A stretch of DNA of 64,000 nt from Ruminococcus sp. (GCA_017457155.1 JAFTHZ010000007.1:1-64000), one strand, 5' to 3'. Positions 17,416 through 26,771 are shown, counted from the first letter of the stretch. Made by a program: numbers and translations. The notes: generated from the sequence alone by a model not told the origin.

Positions 17416-18384
17416 ATGGTTGAGGTCAAGAACCTTGTGAAGAACTACGGCAACGTTGCTGCGGTCAAAGACATCAGCTTTACAGCAGAAAAAGGAGAAA
17501 TCCTCGGTTTTCTGGGTCCCAACGGCGCCGGAAAAACCACAACAATGAATATCATCACAGGATATCTCTCTGCAACCCGTGGCTCCGTTACAATTGACGG
17601 ATATGATGTTCTGGATAATCCCATGGAGGCCAGAAGCCGTATCGGCTACCTGCCCGAGCAGCCTCCCCTGTATCAGGATATGACGGTTGAGAAGTATCTG
17701 GGGTTTGTCTATGAGCTGAAGAAGGTGAAGCTCCCCCGGGAGGAGCACCTGAATGAGATCATGGACGTTGTGAAGATAAAGGATATCAGGGACAGAGTTA
17801 TCCGCAATCTGAGTAAGGGTTACAAACAGCGTGTGGGCTTTGCTCAGGCACTGGTGGGAAATCCCCCTGTGCTTATTCTGGATGAGCCTACCGTAGGTCT
17901 TGACCCCAGACAGATCATCGAGATGCGTTCTCTCATCAGATCTCTGGGCAAGAAGCACACCGTGATCTTCTCGTCCCATGTTCTGTCCGAGGTGTCCGCA
18001 ATCTGTGACAGAATCGTTGTTATCTCCAACGGTACCCTTGCCGCAGATGCAAAGACAGACGAGCTGTCCTCCATCACAGATGACAGACGCAAGCTGTCTC
18101 TTGCTATTGACGGTCCCACCTCTTCGGTGCTTTCTATCATCGGCGAGATCGATGGAGTCATGAAGGTACGCCGTGAGAGTGCGGAGGCAGACAACGTCTG
18201 CAGATATCTTGTAGAGTACAAGAAAGACAAGGATGTTCGCCGTGCGGTGTTCAGAGCAATGGCAAAGGCGGACTATCCCATCATAGATATGAGAGATGCA
18301 GGCAAGTCCCTTGAGGAGAGCTTCCTCCATCTCACAGGAGTCACAAAGGTTGAGCGTACAGGCAAAAAGGGAGGTAAGAGATAA
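17416..18384 (+). CDS. ABC transporter ATP-binding protein (GldA-like)
   Basis: This 322-residue ATPase has Walker A GPNGAGKTT near residue 36, the signature LSKGYKQRVGFAQAL near residue 135 and Walker B VLILDEPTVGLDP near residue 155. The C-terminal 90 residues are the variable extension common to ABC-2 exporters. AAGGAG precedes the start. It overlaps the permease gene by one base and is the first of four genes that together resemble the Gld-type ABC systems. The substrate is unknown. Confidence 0.93.
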   Translation: MVEVKNLVKNYGNVAAVKDISFTAEKGEILGFLGPNGAGKTTTMNIITGYLSATRGSVTIDGYDVLDNPMEARSRIGYLPEQPPLYQDMTVEKYLGFVYELKKVKLPREEHLNEIMDVVKIKDIRDRVIRNLSKGYKQRVGFAQALVGNPPVLILDEPTVGLDPRQIIEMRSLIRSLGKKHTVIFSSHVLSEVSAICDRIVVISNGTLAADAKTDELSSITDDRRKLSLAIDGPTSSVLSIIGEIDGVMKVRRESAEADNVCRYLVEYKKDKDVRRAVFRAMAKADYPIIDMRDAGKSLEESFLHLTGVTKVERTGKKGGKR

Positions 18385-19124
18385 TGTTTGCAATATTCAA
18401 GAGAGAGTTTGCCTCTTATTTCACATCCCCTCTGGGCTACATAGTGCTGGCAATCTACGTTTTCTTCTCTGCGTTGTTCACTATGCTTATGTATTACGGC
18501 ACAGGCTACAGCTACAGTATTGCTGACGCAATCGCTCCCATGCTGTATTTTGCGCTTTTCATTATTCCTCCCATCACCATGCGTTCCTTCACAGAAGACA
18601 AGAAGAACCGCACAGACCAGCTTCTGCTGACTGCACCCGTGAAGGTGTCCTCAGTTGTATTCGGTAAGTACCTGAGCGCATTTGCACTCTACCTTATCTG
18701 CTGTATGTCCTATGTACTGTATGTGCTGGTCACTTTCCTGATTGTACCCGACGCTGTGGTTGAGTGGGGCGTAATGGCCTCTGCTCTCATTGGTCTGGTG
18801 CTGCTGGGTGGTGCCATGCTTGCCATAAACCTGCTGTACTCTTCCCTGACCGAGTCCCAGATTCTGGCAGTTGTCATCGGTATGGGTACAGGACTGTTGG
18901 TTATGATCTACGACAACATCGTAATGTCTGTTGAGTCAGTTATCAGCCAGATGACAAGCAGCGATTACAGCGCGGTGGTTCTTGACAAGCTGTCAGTTAC
19001 AGCTCACTATCAGAACTTTATCAGCGGTGTCATCAGTCCCGCTAATTTCGTATTCTTCCTCACATGGATCGGACTCTTCCTGTTCCTGACCATGAGAGTT
19101 CTGGATAAAAAACGTTGGGCATAA
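18384..19124 (+). CDS. ABC-2 type permease (GldF-like)
   Basis: This 246-residue membrane protein has six predicted helices. Near residue 64 it contains the sequence PPITMRSFTEDKKNRTDQLL, typical of ABC-2 permeases of the GldF/NosY kind. Its start overlaps the stop of the ATPase gene (TAATG). It should form the membrane channel with that ATPase. Confidence 0.92.
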   Translation: MFAIFKREFASYFTSPLGYIVLAIYVFFSALFTMLMYYGTGYSYSIADAIAPMLYFALFIIPPITMRSFTEDKKNRTDQLLLTAPVKVSSVVFGKYLSAFALYLICCMSYVLYVLVTFLIVPDAVVEWGVMASALIGLVLLGGAMLAINLLYSSLTESQILAVVIGMGTGLLVMIYDNIVMSVESVISQMTSSDYSAVVLDKLSVTAHYQNFISGVISPANFVFFLTWIGLFLFLTMRVLDKKRWA

Positions 19125-19138
19125 GGAGGTACACAGAA

Positions 19139-20686
19139 ATGAACGAAAAAGAAAAGACGATTCTCCCTCAGTCCAATGAAACTGCAACTACCCAGGAGAA
19201 AAAGAAAAACCCCCAGAAAGCAATGACCTCAGGTCAGCGCAAGGTATTCAACTCTATCTTCATTGTAGTTTTCCTGCTTATCTTTGTGGGACTTAACGTG
19301 CTGACAGTATTCCTTGTCAACAAGTTCCCCCAGCTTGAGATGGACCTGACATCTCAGGGCGCATACTCCCTGCAGAAGACCACCGAGGACTATCTCGACC
19401 ACATGGAAGAGGAAATCACTGTTATGGTCCTGAGCACAGAGGAGGGCTTTATCAACTTTGACACAGCCTCCAACTACAGCTATCAGGCAAACCAGCTCCT
19501 CAGAGAAATGTCCACCTATGACAAGGTGAACGTCGAGTACACAGATATGTCTGTCACATCCCAGAAAACTCTGCAGAACAAGTATCCTGACGTTAACTGG
19601 GAGGACAGCTCCAATATGCTTCTTGTAAAGAGCGAGGATACAGGCAAGTACCACAGCGTTCCTTATGACGAGGTATTTGCTATGTCTATGGATTACTCAA
19701 CCTACGAGTACTACATCAGCGGCCAGACCGTTGAGAATGCAGTCCTCTCCGCAGTACAGAGAATCACCTCTGACAAGATTGTCACAGTTGGCTTCTCTGT
19801 AGGTAACGGCGAGGTGCTCAACGCAAACTCCAACGAGTACAGCTACTACAGCCATATGCGCGGAATGTTTGAGGATAATGCGTACAACGTAGAGGAGATC
19901 AACCTCCTGACTCAGACTCCCGACGAGATGGATATCATACTGATGATTGCTCCCGAGACAGATATCACCGTTGACACCGCCGACGCACTTTCTCAGTGGC
20001 TTGAGAATGACGGAAACTACGGCAGAACCTTCTTCTATGCTCCCGGCGTGAAGGATGCGCAGACCCCCAACCTTGACCTGTTCCTTGAGCAGTGGGGCAT
20101 AAAGGTAGGAGAAGGCTTCATCAGCGAGACCGATCTGAGCATGGTATACGGAAGCAGCATCTCCAACATGGTGAACTACGCAGGCGAGACCTACACCGCA
20201 GGTCTGCCCGATACCTCACTGTCTGTGCTGATGCCTTACTGCAAGCCCATTGAGGTTACTGATACAGAGAACGTTGAGGCGCTGCTGGTATCCTCTGAGA
20301 AAGCAGAGATTATGATTACATCTGAGGAGAGCACCGAGCCTGTTATGGAGACTCCCGGTGTGGCTCAGAACGCAGCAGTCATCGCCACAAAGTCCGGCAC
20401 AGCAGAAACCGGCTCCTATGTTGTGACATGGGGCTCCTACATTGCTCTGGACGCACAGCTTTATACTAATACAAACTTCAACAATACCGCATACTTCCTG
20501 AATCTTATGGGAACCCTCAGCGAGAACGAGCTGGACGGAGTTGTTATTGAGAGCGCAACCTTCGGCGAGGTTATGACAGTATCTGAGGCGAACATCGCAG
20601 CCTTCAGAACAGTATTCGTCATTATCATTCCCATTGCACTCGTGGTTGTAGGCATTGTGGTATGGGTCAGAAGGAGAAATCGCTGA
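19139..20686 (+). CDS. GldG-family ABC auxiliary protein
   Basis: This 515-residue protein has a membrane helix near residues 40-62 and another at the C-terminus (about residues 490-510). The large domain between them matches the GldG/ABC_transp_aux family, including the MDLTSQGAYSLQKTTEDYL region near residue 72. The ATG at 19139 follows AAGGAGGT, and the upstream in-frame start lies inside the permease gene. It is probably an extracytoplasmic partner of the exporter. It overlaps the next gene by one base. Confidence 0.88.
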   Translation: MNEKEKTILPQSNETATTQEKKKNPQKAMTSGQRKVFNSIFIVVFLLIFVGLNVLTVFLVNKFPQLEMDLTSQGAYSLQKTTEDYLDHMEEEITVMVLSTEEGFINFDTASNYSYQANQLLREMSTYDKVNVEYTDMSVTSQKTLQNKYPDVNWEDSSNMLLVKSEDTGKYHSVPYDEVFAMSMDYSTYEYYISGQTVENAVLSAVQRITSDKIVTVGFSVGNGEVLNANSNEYSYYSHMRGMFEDNAYNVEEINLLTQTPDEMDIILMIAPETDITVDTADALSQWLENDGNYGRTFFYAPGVKDAQTPNLDLFLEQWGIKVGEGFISETDLSMVYGSSISNMVNYAGETYTAGLPDTSLSVLMPYCKPIEVTDTENVEALLVSSEKAEIMITSEESTEPVMETPGVAQNAAVIATKSGTAETGSYVVTWGSYIALDAQLYTNTNFNNTAYFLNLMGTLSENELDGVVIESATFGEVMTVSEANIAAFRTVFVIIIPIALVVVGIVVWVRRRNR

Positions 20687-22302
20687 TGAAAAAGAAAATG
20701 ATAAAAAGCCTCATCATCGCAGGCGGCATACTGCTGCTTGTGGTGGGAGGTATCCTGGCAGTCATCTTCGGTCCTGCAAGCTGCAACAATACTGCAACTC
20801 CCGATGAGTTTGACCCGGGTATAGATATGAGTCTGCACATTAACGAGGACGGACTCCATACTGCCACCATCCACCTGAATGAGGACGGAGAGATTGAGAA
20901 CAACTCCTACGGAACCCTCATGAACTACATCCCCTCTCAGGTCAGCAAGATTGTGGTGAAGAACCCTGAGGGTAACTACACCTTCCTCTCAGAGACTCCT
21001 GTGAATGCTGACGGTACCACCGAGGCTACCGTGTATACTCTGGAGGGCTTTGAGGATTTTGAGCTGGCAGGTACAAACCCTGCTCTCCTTGCCAATGCAG
21101 TATCTGCCATTGATTTTGTGAAGGTGGCAGACCTGACAGGTGACAACGCTGCGGATTATGGATTTGATGCTCCCCGCGCAGAGGCAACGGTGTATTATTC
21201 TGACGACACTCATTCTCTGGTGCGTCTGGGAGACAACGCTCCCGATGGCACACACTGCTATATCCAGTTTGGTGACAACAACACCGTCTATGTGGCAAAA
21301 ATCGAGGATATGGAGCCTATGCTCTTCACTCTGACAGATATGTTCAGTACCGCTATCAACGGTGACGCAACATCCATTGCTGACGACAGCTTTGACAAGA
21401 TCGTTCTGGGTGGAACTCACCTGACCGAGAAGATTGAGATTATCGCCAACAAAGACGCTGCTCTCGGCAGCTATTACCTGATGTCATCCCACGGCAACGC
21501 TCCCGTCAATACGGTTGAGGGCAGCGCGGTGACAGGCTGCATCAAGAGCCTCACAGCAGAAGAGGTTGTTTGTGTCAATCCCGACAGCTCACAGCTTGAG
21601 ACATACGGACTGGCTGACCCCTATGCTACCGTTTCCACCAACTACTCCTACGAGGATATCCAGTATGACCTGGAGGGAAATGTCATCAGCAACGACACCA
21701 AGGTGTTCAGCGTAGCTCTGCTTGCATCCAAGGCGGACAGCGACGGTTATGTCTACCTGATGGAGAAGGACGGCAAGATTATATACAAGATCCTTGCAGA
21801 GAACGTAACCTGGGCCACAACCTCTATGGAGAAGCTCACAAGCGAGTATGTATGGTATCCTGCATATAATATGCTGGATACTGTGACAGTTGAGGCAGAC
21901 GGCAAGTCCTATACCTTCAACCTTTCTTCCGAGGAGGTCGAGACAGTGGACGAGGACGGCAACGCTACCACAGCTACACAGGTTACCGTTGATTACAACG
22001 GAAAGACCATGGACGAGGGACAGTTCTACGTACTCTTCCAGGATCTGGGAATGATGCCCCTCAATCCCACAGAGGACAGCCTCACAGCAGGTGACGAGCT
22101 TATGAAGGTCACCTTCGGCTATCAGACCGACAGAGCAGACGACACGATTGTGTACTATGCTACCGACTCTCAGATGGTACTTCCCAAGGTGAACGGCACA
22201 GCTCTCAAGGGCTATGTGTACAGCGCCGATATCACAGGTATCACCGAGAATATCTCTGACTTTGCTGAGGGAGTAGAGATTTCTTCCGTAATCTACGGCT
22301 AA
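20686..22302 (+). CDS. DUF4340-type extracytoplasmic protein
   Basis: This 538-residue protein begins MKKKMIKSLIIAGG with one membrane anchor. A large beta-rich extracellular region follows, resembling the repeated DUF4340 domain. A cysteine follows the anchor (GPASCNN), but the preceding residues are a poor lipobox. AAGGAG lies 9 bases before the ATG, which overlaps the gldG-like stop. GldG-like and DUF4340 proteins recur together beside ABC-2 exporters in many bacteria, and the function is unknown. Confidence 0.82.
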   Translation: MKKKMIKSLIIAGGILLLVVGGILAVIFGPASCNNTATPDEFDPGIDMSLHINEDGLHTATIHLNEDGEIENNSYGTLMNYIPSQVSKIVVKNPEGNYTFLSETPVNADGTTEATVYTLEGFEDFELAGTNPALLANAVSAIDFVKVADLTGDNAADYGFDAPRAEATVYYSDDTHSLVRLGDNAPDGTHCYIQFGDNNTVYVAKIEDMEPMLFTLTDMFSTAINGDATSIADDSFDKIVLGGTHLTEKIEIIANKDAALGSYYLMSSHGNAPVNTVEGSAVTGCIKSLTAEEVVCVNPDSSQLETYGLADPYATVSTNYSYEDIQYDLEGNVISNDTKVFSVALLASKADSDGYVYLMEKDGKIIYKILAENVTWATTSMEKLTSEYVWYPAYNMLDTVTVEADGKSYTFNLSSEEVETVDEDGNATTATQVTVDYNGKTMDEGQFYVLFQDLGMMPLNPTEDSLTAGDELMKVTFGYQTDRADDTIVYYATDSQMVLPKVNGTALKGYVYSADITGITENISDFAEGVEISSVIYG

Positions 22303-22323
22303 GGCTCACATAGTAATAAGAAT

Positions 22324-22369
22324 GCCCGTGGCAAGGGGTCTTTCGGGACCCGGCTGTCACGGGCTTTTT
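22324..22369 (+). terminator. Terminator of the GldA/F/G-DUF4340 operon
   Basis: GCCCGTG (22324-22330) pairs with CACGGGC (22358-22364), with an inner GGGTC/GACCC hairpin. TTTTTG follows. Confidence 0.9.
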
Positions 22370-22461
22370 GTTTTGTGTGCTGAGGATGAGTATCTCGGCG
22401 GATAATATATAAATGTATAGTTTCCTGAGAGCAAGGCGCACAAGAAATGCAGAAAAGATAA

Positions 22462-22502
22462 GAAAAAACCGCAGGGGAAGAGGTGGTTCTCGTCCCTTGC
22501 GG
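22462..22502 (-). terminator. Terminator of degV
   Basis: On the minus strand CCGCAAGGG (22502-22494) pairs with CCCCTGCGG (22477-22469) with one imperfect pair. TTTTTTC follows. Confidence 0.85.
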
Positions 22503-22535
22503 TTGCGTCTTTTCTATTATATATCAGTGAGGTTA

Positions 22536-23423
22536 TCAGTCAACTCTCTCTTTGCCCCAGAAGAACAGGGCAACAGTACCGGGGCCTGTGTGGCTGCCGA
22601 TGGTGGTGCCGATGTCACAGATGTTAACGTCTCCGTCAATGTTCTTGAAGTTCTCTTTGACAAGCTTTGCAACTTCCTCTGCGTCGGCTCTGCAGGCTGA
22701 CTGGCTCATATATACCTTGCCTGAGTAGTCAAGACCGCCATCTGCACATTCCTTCATACGCTCGACAATTTCTGCGATGACCTTCTTCTTGCCTCTGATC
22801 TTGTATCTGGGAATGAGCTTTCCGATGTTGCTCACGTTGAGCAGGGGACAGATGCCCAGCACGCCGCCGATGAAGCCGCTTGCCTTGGAGACTCTTCCGC
22901 CGCGAACAAAGTATGTCAGGTCTGTGGTGAAGAACCAGTGGTGGAGCTTCAGCTTGTTAGCCTCGATCCAGTCGTAGGTCTCCTCCAGGGTTTTGCCCTC
23001 TGCACGCAGCTCGGATGCCTTCTCAACCAGCATACCAAAGCCTGAGGACGCTGCCAGAGAATCCACAAGCAGGATCTTTCGGTCAGGGAACTCTTCCTTC
23101 ATTGCCTCGATAGCAAGTCTTGCGGAGTTGGATACGCCTGAAAGACCTGAGGAGAGACTGAAGTGGAGGATATCCTTGCCCTCAGCCAGCAGCTCTCTGA
23201 AGTAGTCTGCAAAGTCGTTCTGGTTGAGCTGATAGGTGTTTGTCATAGCGCCGTCTGCCATGGACTGATAGAACTTAGCATAGTCTGTGGTCTCGCCCAG
23301 ATCGTCGATGTAGGTTTTTCCGTCTACCATATAGGGGGTACAGATGTACTTAACATCCATATCCTTCATCTTCTGTGCTGGAAAGTCTGTGTAGGAGCAA
23401 CAGCTGATAATAAAGTTCTGCAT
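22536..23423 (-). CDS. DegV family fatty-acid-binding protein
   Basis: This 295-residue cytoplasmic protein belongs to the DegV family, which binds a fatty acid. In some Firmicutes these are FakB proteins, which present the fatty acid to the kinase FakA. Family landmarks are the TNTYQLNQNDF segment near residue 60, the SSGLSGVSNSARLA loop near residue 91 and a C-terminal GSHTGPGTVALFF near residue 276. GGAGG precedes the start. No fakA-like kinase gene is in the window. Confidence 0.92.
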   Translation of the reverse strand: MQNFIISCCSYTDFPAQKMKDMDVKYICTPYMVDGKTYIDDLGETTDYAKFYQSMADGAMTNTYQLNQNDFADYFRELLAEGKDILHFSLSSGLSGVSNSARLAIEAMKEEFPDRKILLVDSLAASSGFGMLVEKASELRAEGKTLEETYDWIEANKLKLHHWFFTTDLTYFVRGGRVSKASGFIGGVLGICPLLNVSNIGKLIPRYKIRGKKKVIAEIVERMKECADGGLDYSGKVYMSQSACRADAEEVAKLVKENFKNIDGDVNICDIGTTIGSHTGPGTVALFFWGKERVD

Positions 23424-23521
23424 AGGGTTATCCTCCGTAAGTATATCTTATTCTGTGATGGTGGACAGGCAGGTTTTTTACTCTGCCTGTTTTTACCGAA
23501 TTTACAAATTATCACAAGTAT

Positions 23522-23551
23522 AGTATATATGCAAAGCTGTGTGATGTTCAA
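23522..23551 (-). promoter_or_regulatory. Candidate promoter of degV
   Basis: TTGAAC and TATACT are 18 bases apart on the minus strand, giving a leader of about 90 bases. The leader contains the ACAGGCAG/CTGCCTGT hairpin at 23465-23490. Confidence 0.5.
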
Positions 23552-23823
23552 CCTACGGTCTCGGAGTTGTTCTCTCCAAAGGAGAATCCCGATTATACCG
23601 CAAATAATACGACTCTACTTGTAGTAGAAAATCCAGTGTTTATGGGATTTTCGGAGGGGGGTGGGTGATGAGTGAGGAAATATGTCCTCAGAGAGCCTGT
23701 GTGACGGAAATCCTGCAAAATGATGATAAAACAAATTTTTCCTGAGGAGCTGTGCCTAGGTCGGGCTTTCCCTTGGGTGCTTGTAAAAGACGTGGTATTG
23801 TGATAACATAATGTTGGCCGTGG
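23552..23823. other. Intergenic region without a supported gene
   Basis: Hairpins are visible: GAAAATCC/GGATTTTC at 23627-23652 and CTCC-AAA-GGAG near 23575. A G-rich stretch follows at 23653-23666. A 25-codon frame at 23668-23745 (plus) starts 10 bases after GGAGG, but nothing else supports it. A plus-strand promoter-like pair, TTTACA-17-TATATA, lies at 23501-23529. I could not match the region to a known RNA family by eye. Confidence 0.4.
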
Positions 23824-23856
23824 CAAAAAAAGACGCAACGGAAATCCGCTGCGTCT
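23824..23856 (-). terminator. Terminator of the HAD hydrolase gene
   Basis: On the minus strand AGACGCAGCGG pairs with CCGTTGCGTCT (one wobble pair) and is followed by TTTTTTTG. Confidence 0.9.
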
Positions 23857-23866
23857 GATGGATAGC

Positions 23867-24595
23867 TTATCTGACGATCATGGTCTTGATTCTGGGGACA
23901 CTTCCGTTCATAACCTTCCAGTCGCTGAGGAGCTTGCCTGTTATGGGGGAAGAGATCTTCTGGTGAATATAGAGGCTCTTGATGCCGTAGTCGTAGGCAC
24001 ACTTGATATCTGCCAGGAAGTCGTTGCCTATCATGACGGTCTCCTCTTTCTTCAGCTTGTGAGGGCCAAAGATAAAGTCGAACATATGAGGATCGGGCTT
24101 CTTGCAGAAAACGTCGGAGCTGATGATTATATCGTCAAAGTAATCGTAAAGTCCCAGCATCTTGAGCTCGGGAACGGTGAAGTCGTGCTGAGCATTGGAG
24201 AGCAGAAAAATCTTCTTGCCCTTTGCCTTGAGTGTATCCATCAGGTCCTTGACGCCCTTGTAGAGCTTGATGAACTCTGTGGACAGACAACGGAAGGTCT
24301 GGGCGGTCTGCTGTGCACACTCCAGGGACACGGTTATACCTTTGTTCTCATACAGTCGGGTGAACACACGGGTCAGGTCGATGTCAACGTGCTGATGATC
24401 GGGATATGCCTTTTTTGTGGCGGTGATCTCAGCGCTACAGTACTCTTTGTACTTCAGCTGGAGCTCGGCGGGAGTGTAGTTGGCGCCTTTGTAGCCATAG
24501 TAGAGCACCATCTTCTCCCACAGCTCGGGAGATGACTCGTCGGTGCGAATGTCAATGAGGGTTCCATACAGATCAAAAATGTAGTTCTTGAACAA
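23867..24595 (-). CDS. HAD-superfamily hydrolase (subfamily IA)
   Basis: This is a 242-residue phosphatase-like protein. Motif I reads FDLYGTLID at residues 7-15, so the usual second Asp is Tyr, as in haloacid dehalogenases and many clostridial HAD proteins. Motif II is FLLSNA near residue 125. The later lysine and acidic motifs are in CKKPDPHMFDFIF and VMIGNDFLADI. The cap domain is the C1 type. The start is a TTG with AGGGG upstream. The substrate is unknown. Confidence 0.88.
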   Translation of the reverse strand: MFKNYIFDLYGTLIDIRTDESSPELWEKMVLYYGYKGANYTPAELQLKYKEYCSAEITATKKAYPDHQHVDIDLTRVFTRLYENKGITVSLECAQQTAQTFRCLSTEFIKLYKGVKDLMDTLKAKGKKIFLLSNAQHDFTVPELKMLGLYDYFDDIIISSDVFCKKPDPHMFDFIFGPHKLKKEETVMIGNDFLADIKCAYDYGIKSLYIHQKISSPITGKLLSDWKVMNGSVPRIKTMIVR

Positions 24596-24764
24596 AATAA
24601 TCAGCCCCTATTAAAATATGCTAGAATTATAACATACTATTTTTATGAAATAAAGGCTAAAAATTATCTTAAATAGCAAAAAAAAGTAAACATCATAAAT
24701 TTTGGTATCATATTATTGCTCTTTTTTGTACGCAAAAAACATGACGACAAGGAGGTTTATTGAT

Positions 24765-25391
24765 ATGGATAAAAAGCAAATCGCCCTTTGTGCCATCGAA
24801 GCCCTGAAGAAGGAGTACCCCGACGCTATCTGCTCGCTGGATTACAGAGACCCTTTTCAGCTTCTTGTGGCAACAAGGCTTGCGGCTCAGTGTACGGACG
24901 CTCGGGTGAACCTGGTGACCCCTGCACTTTTTGAGCGCTTTCCTGATGCTCAGAGCATGGCGCAGGCAGATGTGGAGGAGGTTGCACAGCTTATCCACAG
25001 CTGTGGCTTTTACCGCACAAAATCTCAGGACCTTGTGGCAATCGGCAGGGCAATCACCGAGAATTACGGCGGAAAAGTCCCCGACACCATTGAGGAGCTG
25101 ACAAAGCTCCAAGGAGTAGGCCGCAAGACCGCCAACCTGATCGTGGGTGATATCTACGGCAAGCCTGCCGTGGTGGTGGACACCCACTGCATCCGCATAA
25201 CCCGCAGGCTGGGACTACATACTCAGAAGGATGCCGCAAAGATCGAAAAAATCCTTCGGGACCTGCTGCCTGCTGAGGAGTCAAACGACTTCTGCCACCG
25301 CCTTGTGCTCCACGGCAGAGCCGTCTGCAAGGCACCCACCCCTCGTTGCGAGGAGTGCTGTATGCAGGCCTTCTGCAAAAAGAAAATCTGA
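24765..25391 (+). CDS. nth: Endonuclease III, DNA glycosylase/AP lyase
   Basis: This 208-residue base-excision-repair enzyme removes oxidised pyrimidines. The helix-hairpin-helix LQGVGRKTANLIVG near residue 107 carries the catalytic lysine. The catalytic aspartate follows in VVVDTHCIRITRRLG near residue 130. The C-terminal C-x6-C-x2-C-x5-C ligands of its [4Fe-4S] cluster are complete. I chose the ATG at 24765 because AAGGAGG lies 9 bases before it and the length fits. The upstream extension is unsupported. Confidence 0.95.
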   Translation: MDKKQIALCAIEALKKEYPDAICSLDYRDPFQLLVATRLAAQCTDARVNLVTPALFERFPDAQSMAQADVEEVAQLIHSCGFYRTKSQDLVAIGRAITENYGGKVPDTIEELTKLQGVGRKTANLIVGDIYGKPAVVVDTHCIRITRRLGLHTQKDAAKIEKILRDLLPAEESNDFCHRLVLHGRAVCKAPTPRCEECCMQAFCKKKI

Positions 25392-25410
25392 GCATAGAGA
25401 ATAAACGGCA

Positions 25411-25461
25411 ACTCCCCTTGAAACAGCTGACAGAAAGGTATCTCAAGGGGAGTTTTTCTTT
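25411..25461. terminator. Terminator between convergent nth and MFS genes
   Basis: ACTCCCCTTGA (25411-25421) pairs perfectly with TCAAGGGGAGT (25443-25453), followed by TTTTCTTTT on the plus strand. Confidence 0.85.
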
Positions 25462-26654
25462 TATCTTCTCTTCCTGTTAACCAAGGGTAATATAATCCCT
25501 GCCGCTGCAACCACTGCACCCAGTACGCACAGACCCATGCCGCCTGTGGTGCCCATGTCGCTCAGCCATCCCACAACAGGGCTTGCGACCACCATAAGCA
25601 CGCTGTAAGCCATCATATTAACGCTGATTAAAGTTGCCCGACGGTCGCTGGGGAATATACCGTTAAGGCGATTCTGCAAATGAAGCACCCACACATCCAT
25701 ACTTGCGGCGGCAACCATGGCACCGAGCACCGCGGGAATTATCGACGCAGCCCCCGCACAAACGGTACCTGCGCCCACAAGCAAGGCACATATCATATAC
25801 AGACGTTTCAAATTCCTTATTTGCACACGCTGTCCCAAAGTAACACCAAGTACTCGAGCGAGACTGATACACATTACAGGTATTCCAAGCCACACCGCAT
25901 CAAGCCCCAACAGATTGAGCCTCTGTTGCAGGAACATTAAGGTCAGAAAGCTTGGCAATGTCAATAAGCCGTCAGCTATCATAACCCCTGCTATCCGTGG
26001 GTAGGTTCTCAGAAAGTCCGCAGCCTGTGCAATATGCTCCCTAAGTCGTTTGCCGAAATTCCTGAACGGATGTTCCTGCCGCTTTCTCTGATTTTCAGTA
26101 ACAGAGGGTTCCATGAGGCTCAATGCACTGAAAATCCGACCAAGGCATACCGCGGCATCCACCAGATAAAAACCTATATAACTCAGCACACCTGCAAGTA
26201 GGCTTGCCGCATTGCTGAGGACACCTCCGAAATTCTGTATCCTTGAATAGTGTGCATTAACAGACAGATAATCCTCCTGTCTGTCGACTTCCAATAAACT
26301 GTCATAAAGCAAAGCCTCGTCACTTCCTGAAATCAGGTTGCTGGACAAAGCAGAAAACACCATTGACAGACACACTCCGAAAAAATGTGTGCTGAGCGCC
26401 ATGAATAATGCGCTTATCACACCGCATACACCCGCGGCCGCCAAACTGCGCCGTCTGCCAATAAGATCTGCCGCCATTCCCGAAGGTATCTCGCACAGGA
26501 GACTTACAATATGAAAAATACCTTCTGCCAATCCAATCTCCCAGAGGCTGTAACCTCTGGCGGCAAGGAAAACTACCCAAACCGCATCAGGAATACGAAG
26601 GCAGGCAAAAAAACCGAAAGCGTAAAACCTCCGTAATTGTTTCTTTATATTCAT
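25461..26654 (-). CDS. MFS family drug-efflux-type transporter
   Basis: This 397-residue protein has about 12 membrane helices. The family A-motif-like loop reads GMAADLIGRRRSLAAAG near residue 57, and the start is MNIKKQLRRFYAFGFFACLR. It belongs to the major facilitator superfamily and resembles gut Firmicutes efflux pumps, though the substrate cannot be read from sequence. I chose the ATG at 26654, which has AAAAGGA 11 bases upstream. An in-frame ATG at 26729 has no ribosome site and lies inside a terminator hairpin. The leader at 26655-26886 has a leader-peptide ORF and several regulatory hairpins, which suggests induction by a ribosome-targeting compound. Codon use is more mixed than in neighbouring genes. 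Confidence 0.88.
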   Translation of the reverse strand: MNIKKQLRRFYAFGFFACLRIPDAVWVVFLAARGYSLWEIGLAEGIFHIVSLLCEIPSGMAADLIGRRRSLAAAGVCGVISALFMALSTHFFGVCLSMVFSALSSNLISGSDEALLYDSLLEVDRQEDYLSVNAHYSRIQNFGGVLSNAASLLAGVLSYIGFYLVDAAVCLGRIFSALSLMEPSVTENQRKRQEHPFRNFGKRLREHIAQAADFLRTYPRIAGVMIADGLLTLPSFLTLMFLQQRLNLLGLDAVWLGIPVMCISLARVLGVTLGQRVQIRNLKRLYMICALLVGAGTVCAGAASIIPAVLGAMVAAASMDVWVLHLQNRLNGIFPSDRRATLISVNMMAYSVLMVVASPVVGWLSDMGTTGGMGLCVLGAVVAAAGIILPLVNRKRR

Positions 26655-26666
26655 AATAAATACCGT

Positions 26667-26690
26667 CCTTTTGTCGCTGTGGCAAAAAGG
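26667..26690 (-). promoter_or_regulatory. Hairpin covering the MFS ribosome binding site
   Basis: On the minus strand CCTTTTTG pairs with CAAAAGG around a nine-base loop. The second strand contains most of the AAAAGGA ribosome site of the MFS gene, so translation may also be controlled. Confidence 0.5.
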
Positions 26691-26695
26691 GGCAC

Positions 26696-26724
26696 AAAAA
26701 AACCGCCATGCCAAAGGCACGCGG
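26696..26724 (-). terminator. Second leader terminator before the MFS gene
   Basis: On the minus strand CCGC-G-TGCC, loop TTT, GGCA-TG-GCGG is followed by seven T residues. It ends about 40 bases before the MFS start codon, so it must be overcome for expression. Confidence 0.8.
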
Positions 26725-26771
26725 TGCAAAAAAGCTTGCCCACGTTTTACCGAATATAGAGTTTGCTCCTG

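Noticed and set aside
23867..24595. HAD protein as inactive because motif I is DLYGT
   Set aside because: Tyr at that place is normal in haloacid-dehalogenase-type and many clostridial HAD proteins, and the other motifs are present.
26655..26729. Longer MFS protein starting at 26729
   Set aside because: The in-frame ATG has no ribosome site, the added residues would be encoded by the leader terminator, and they do not look like the start of a transporter.
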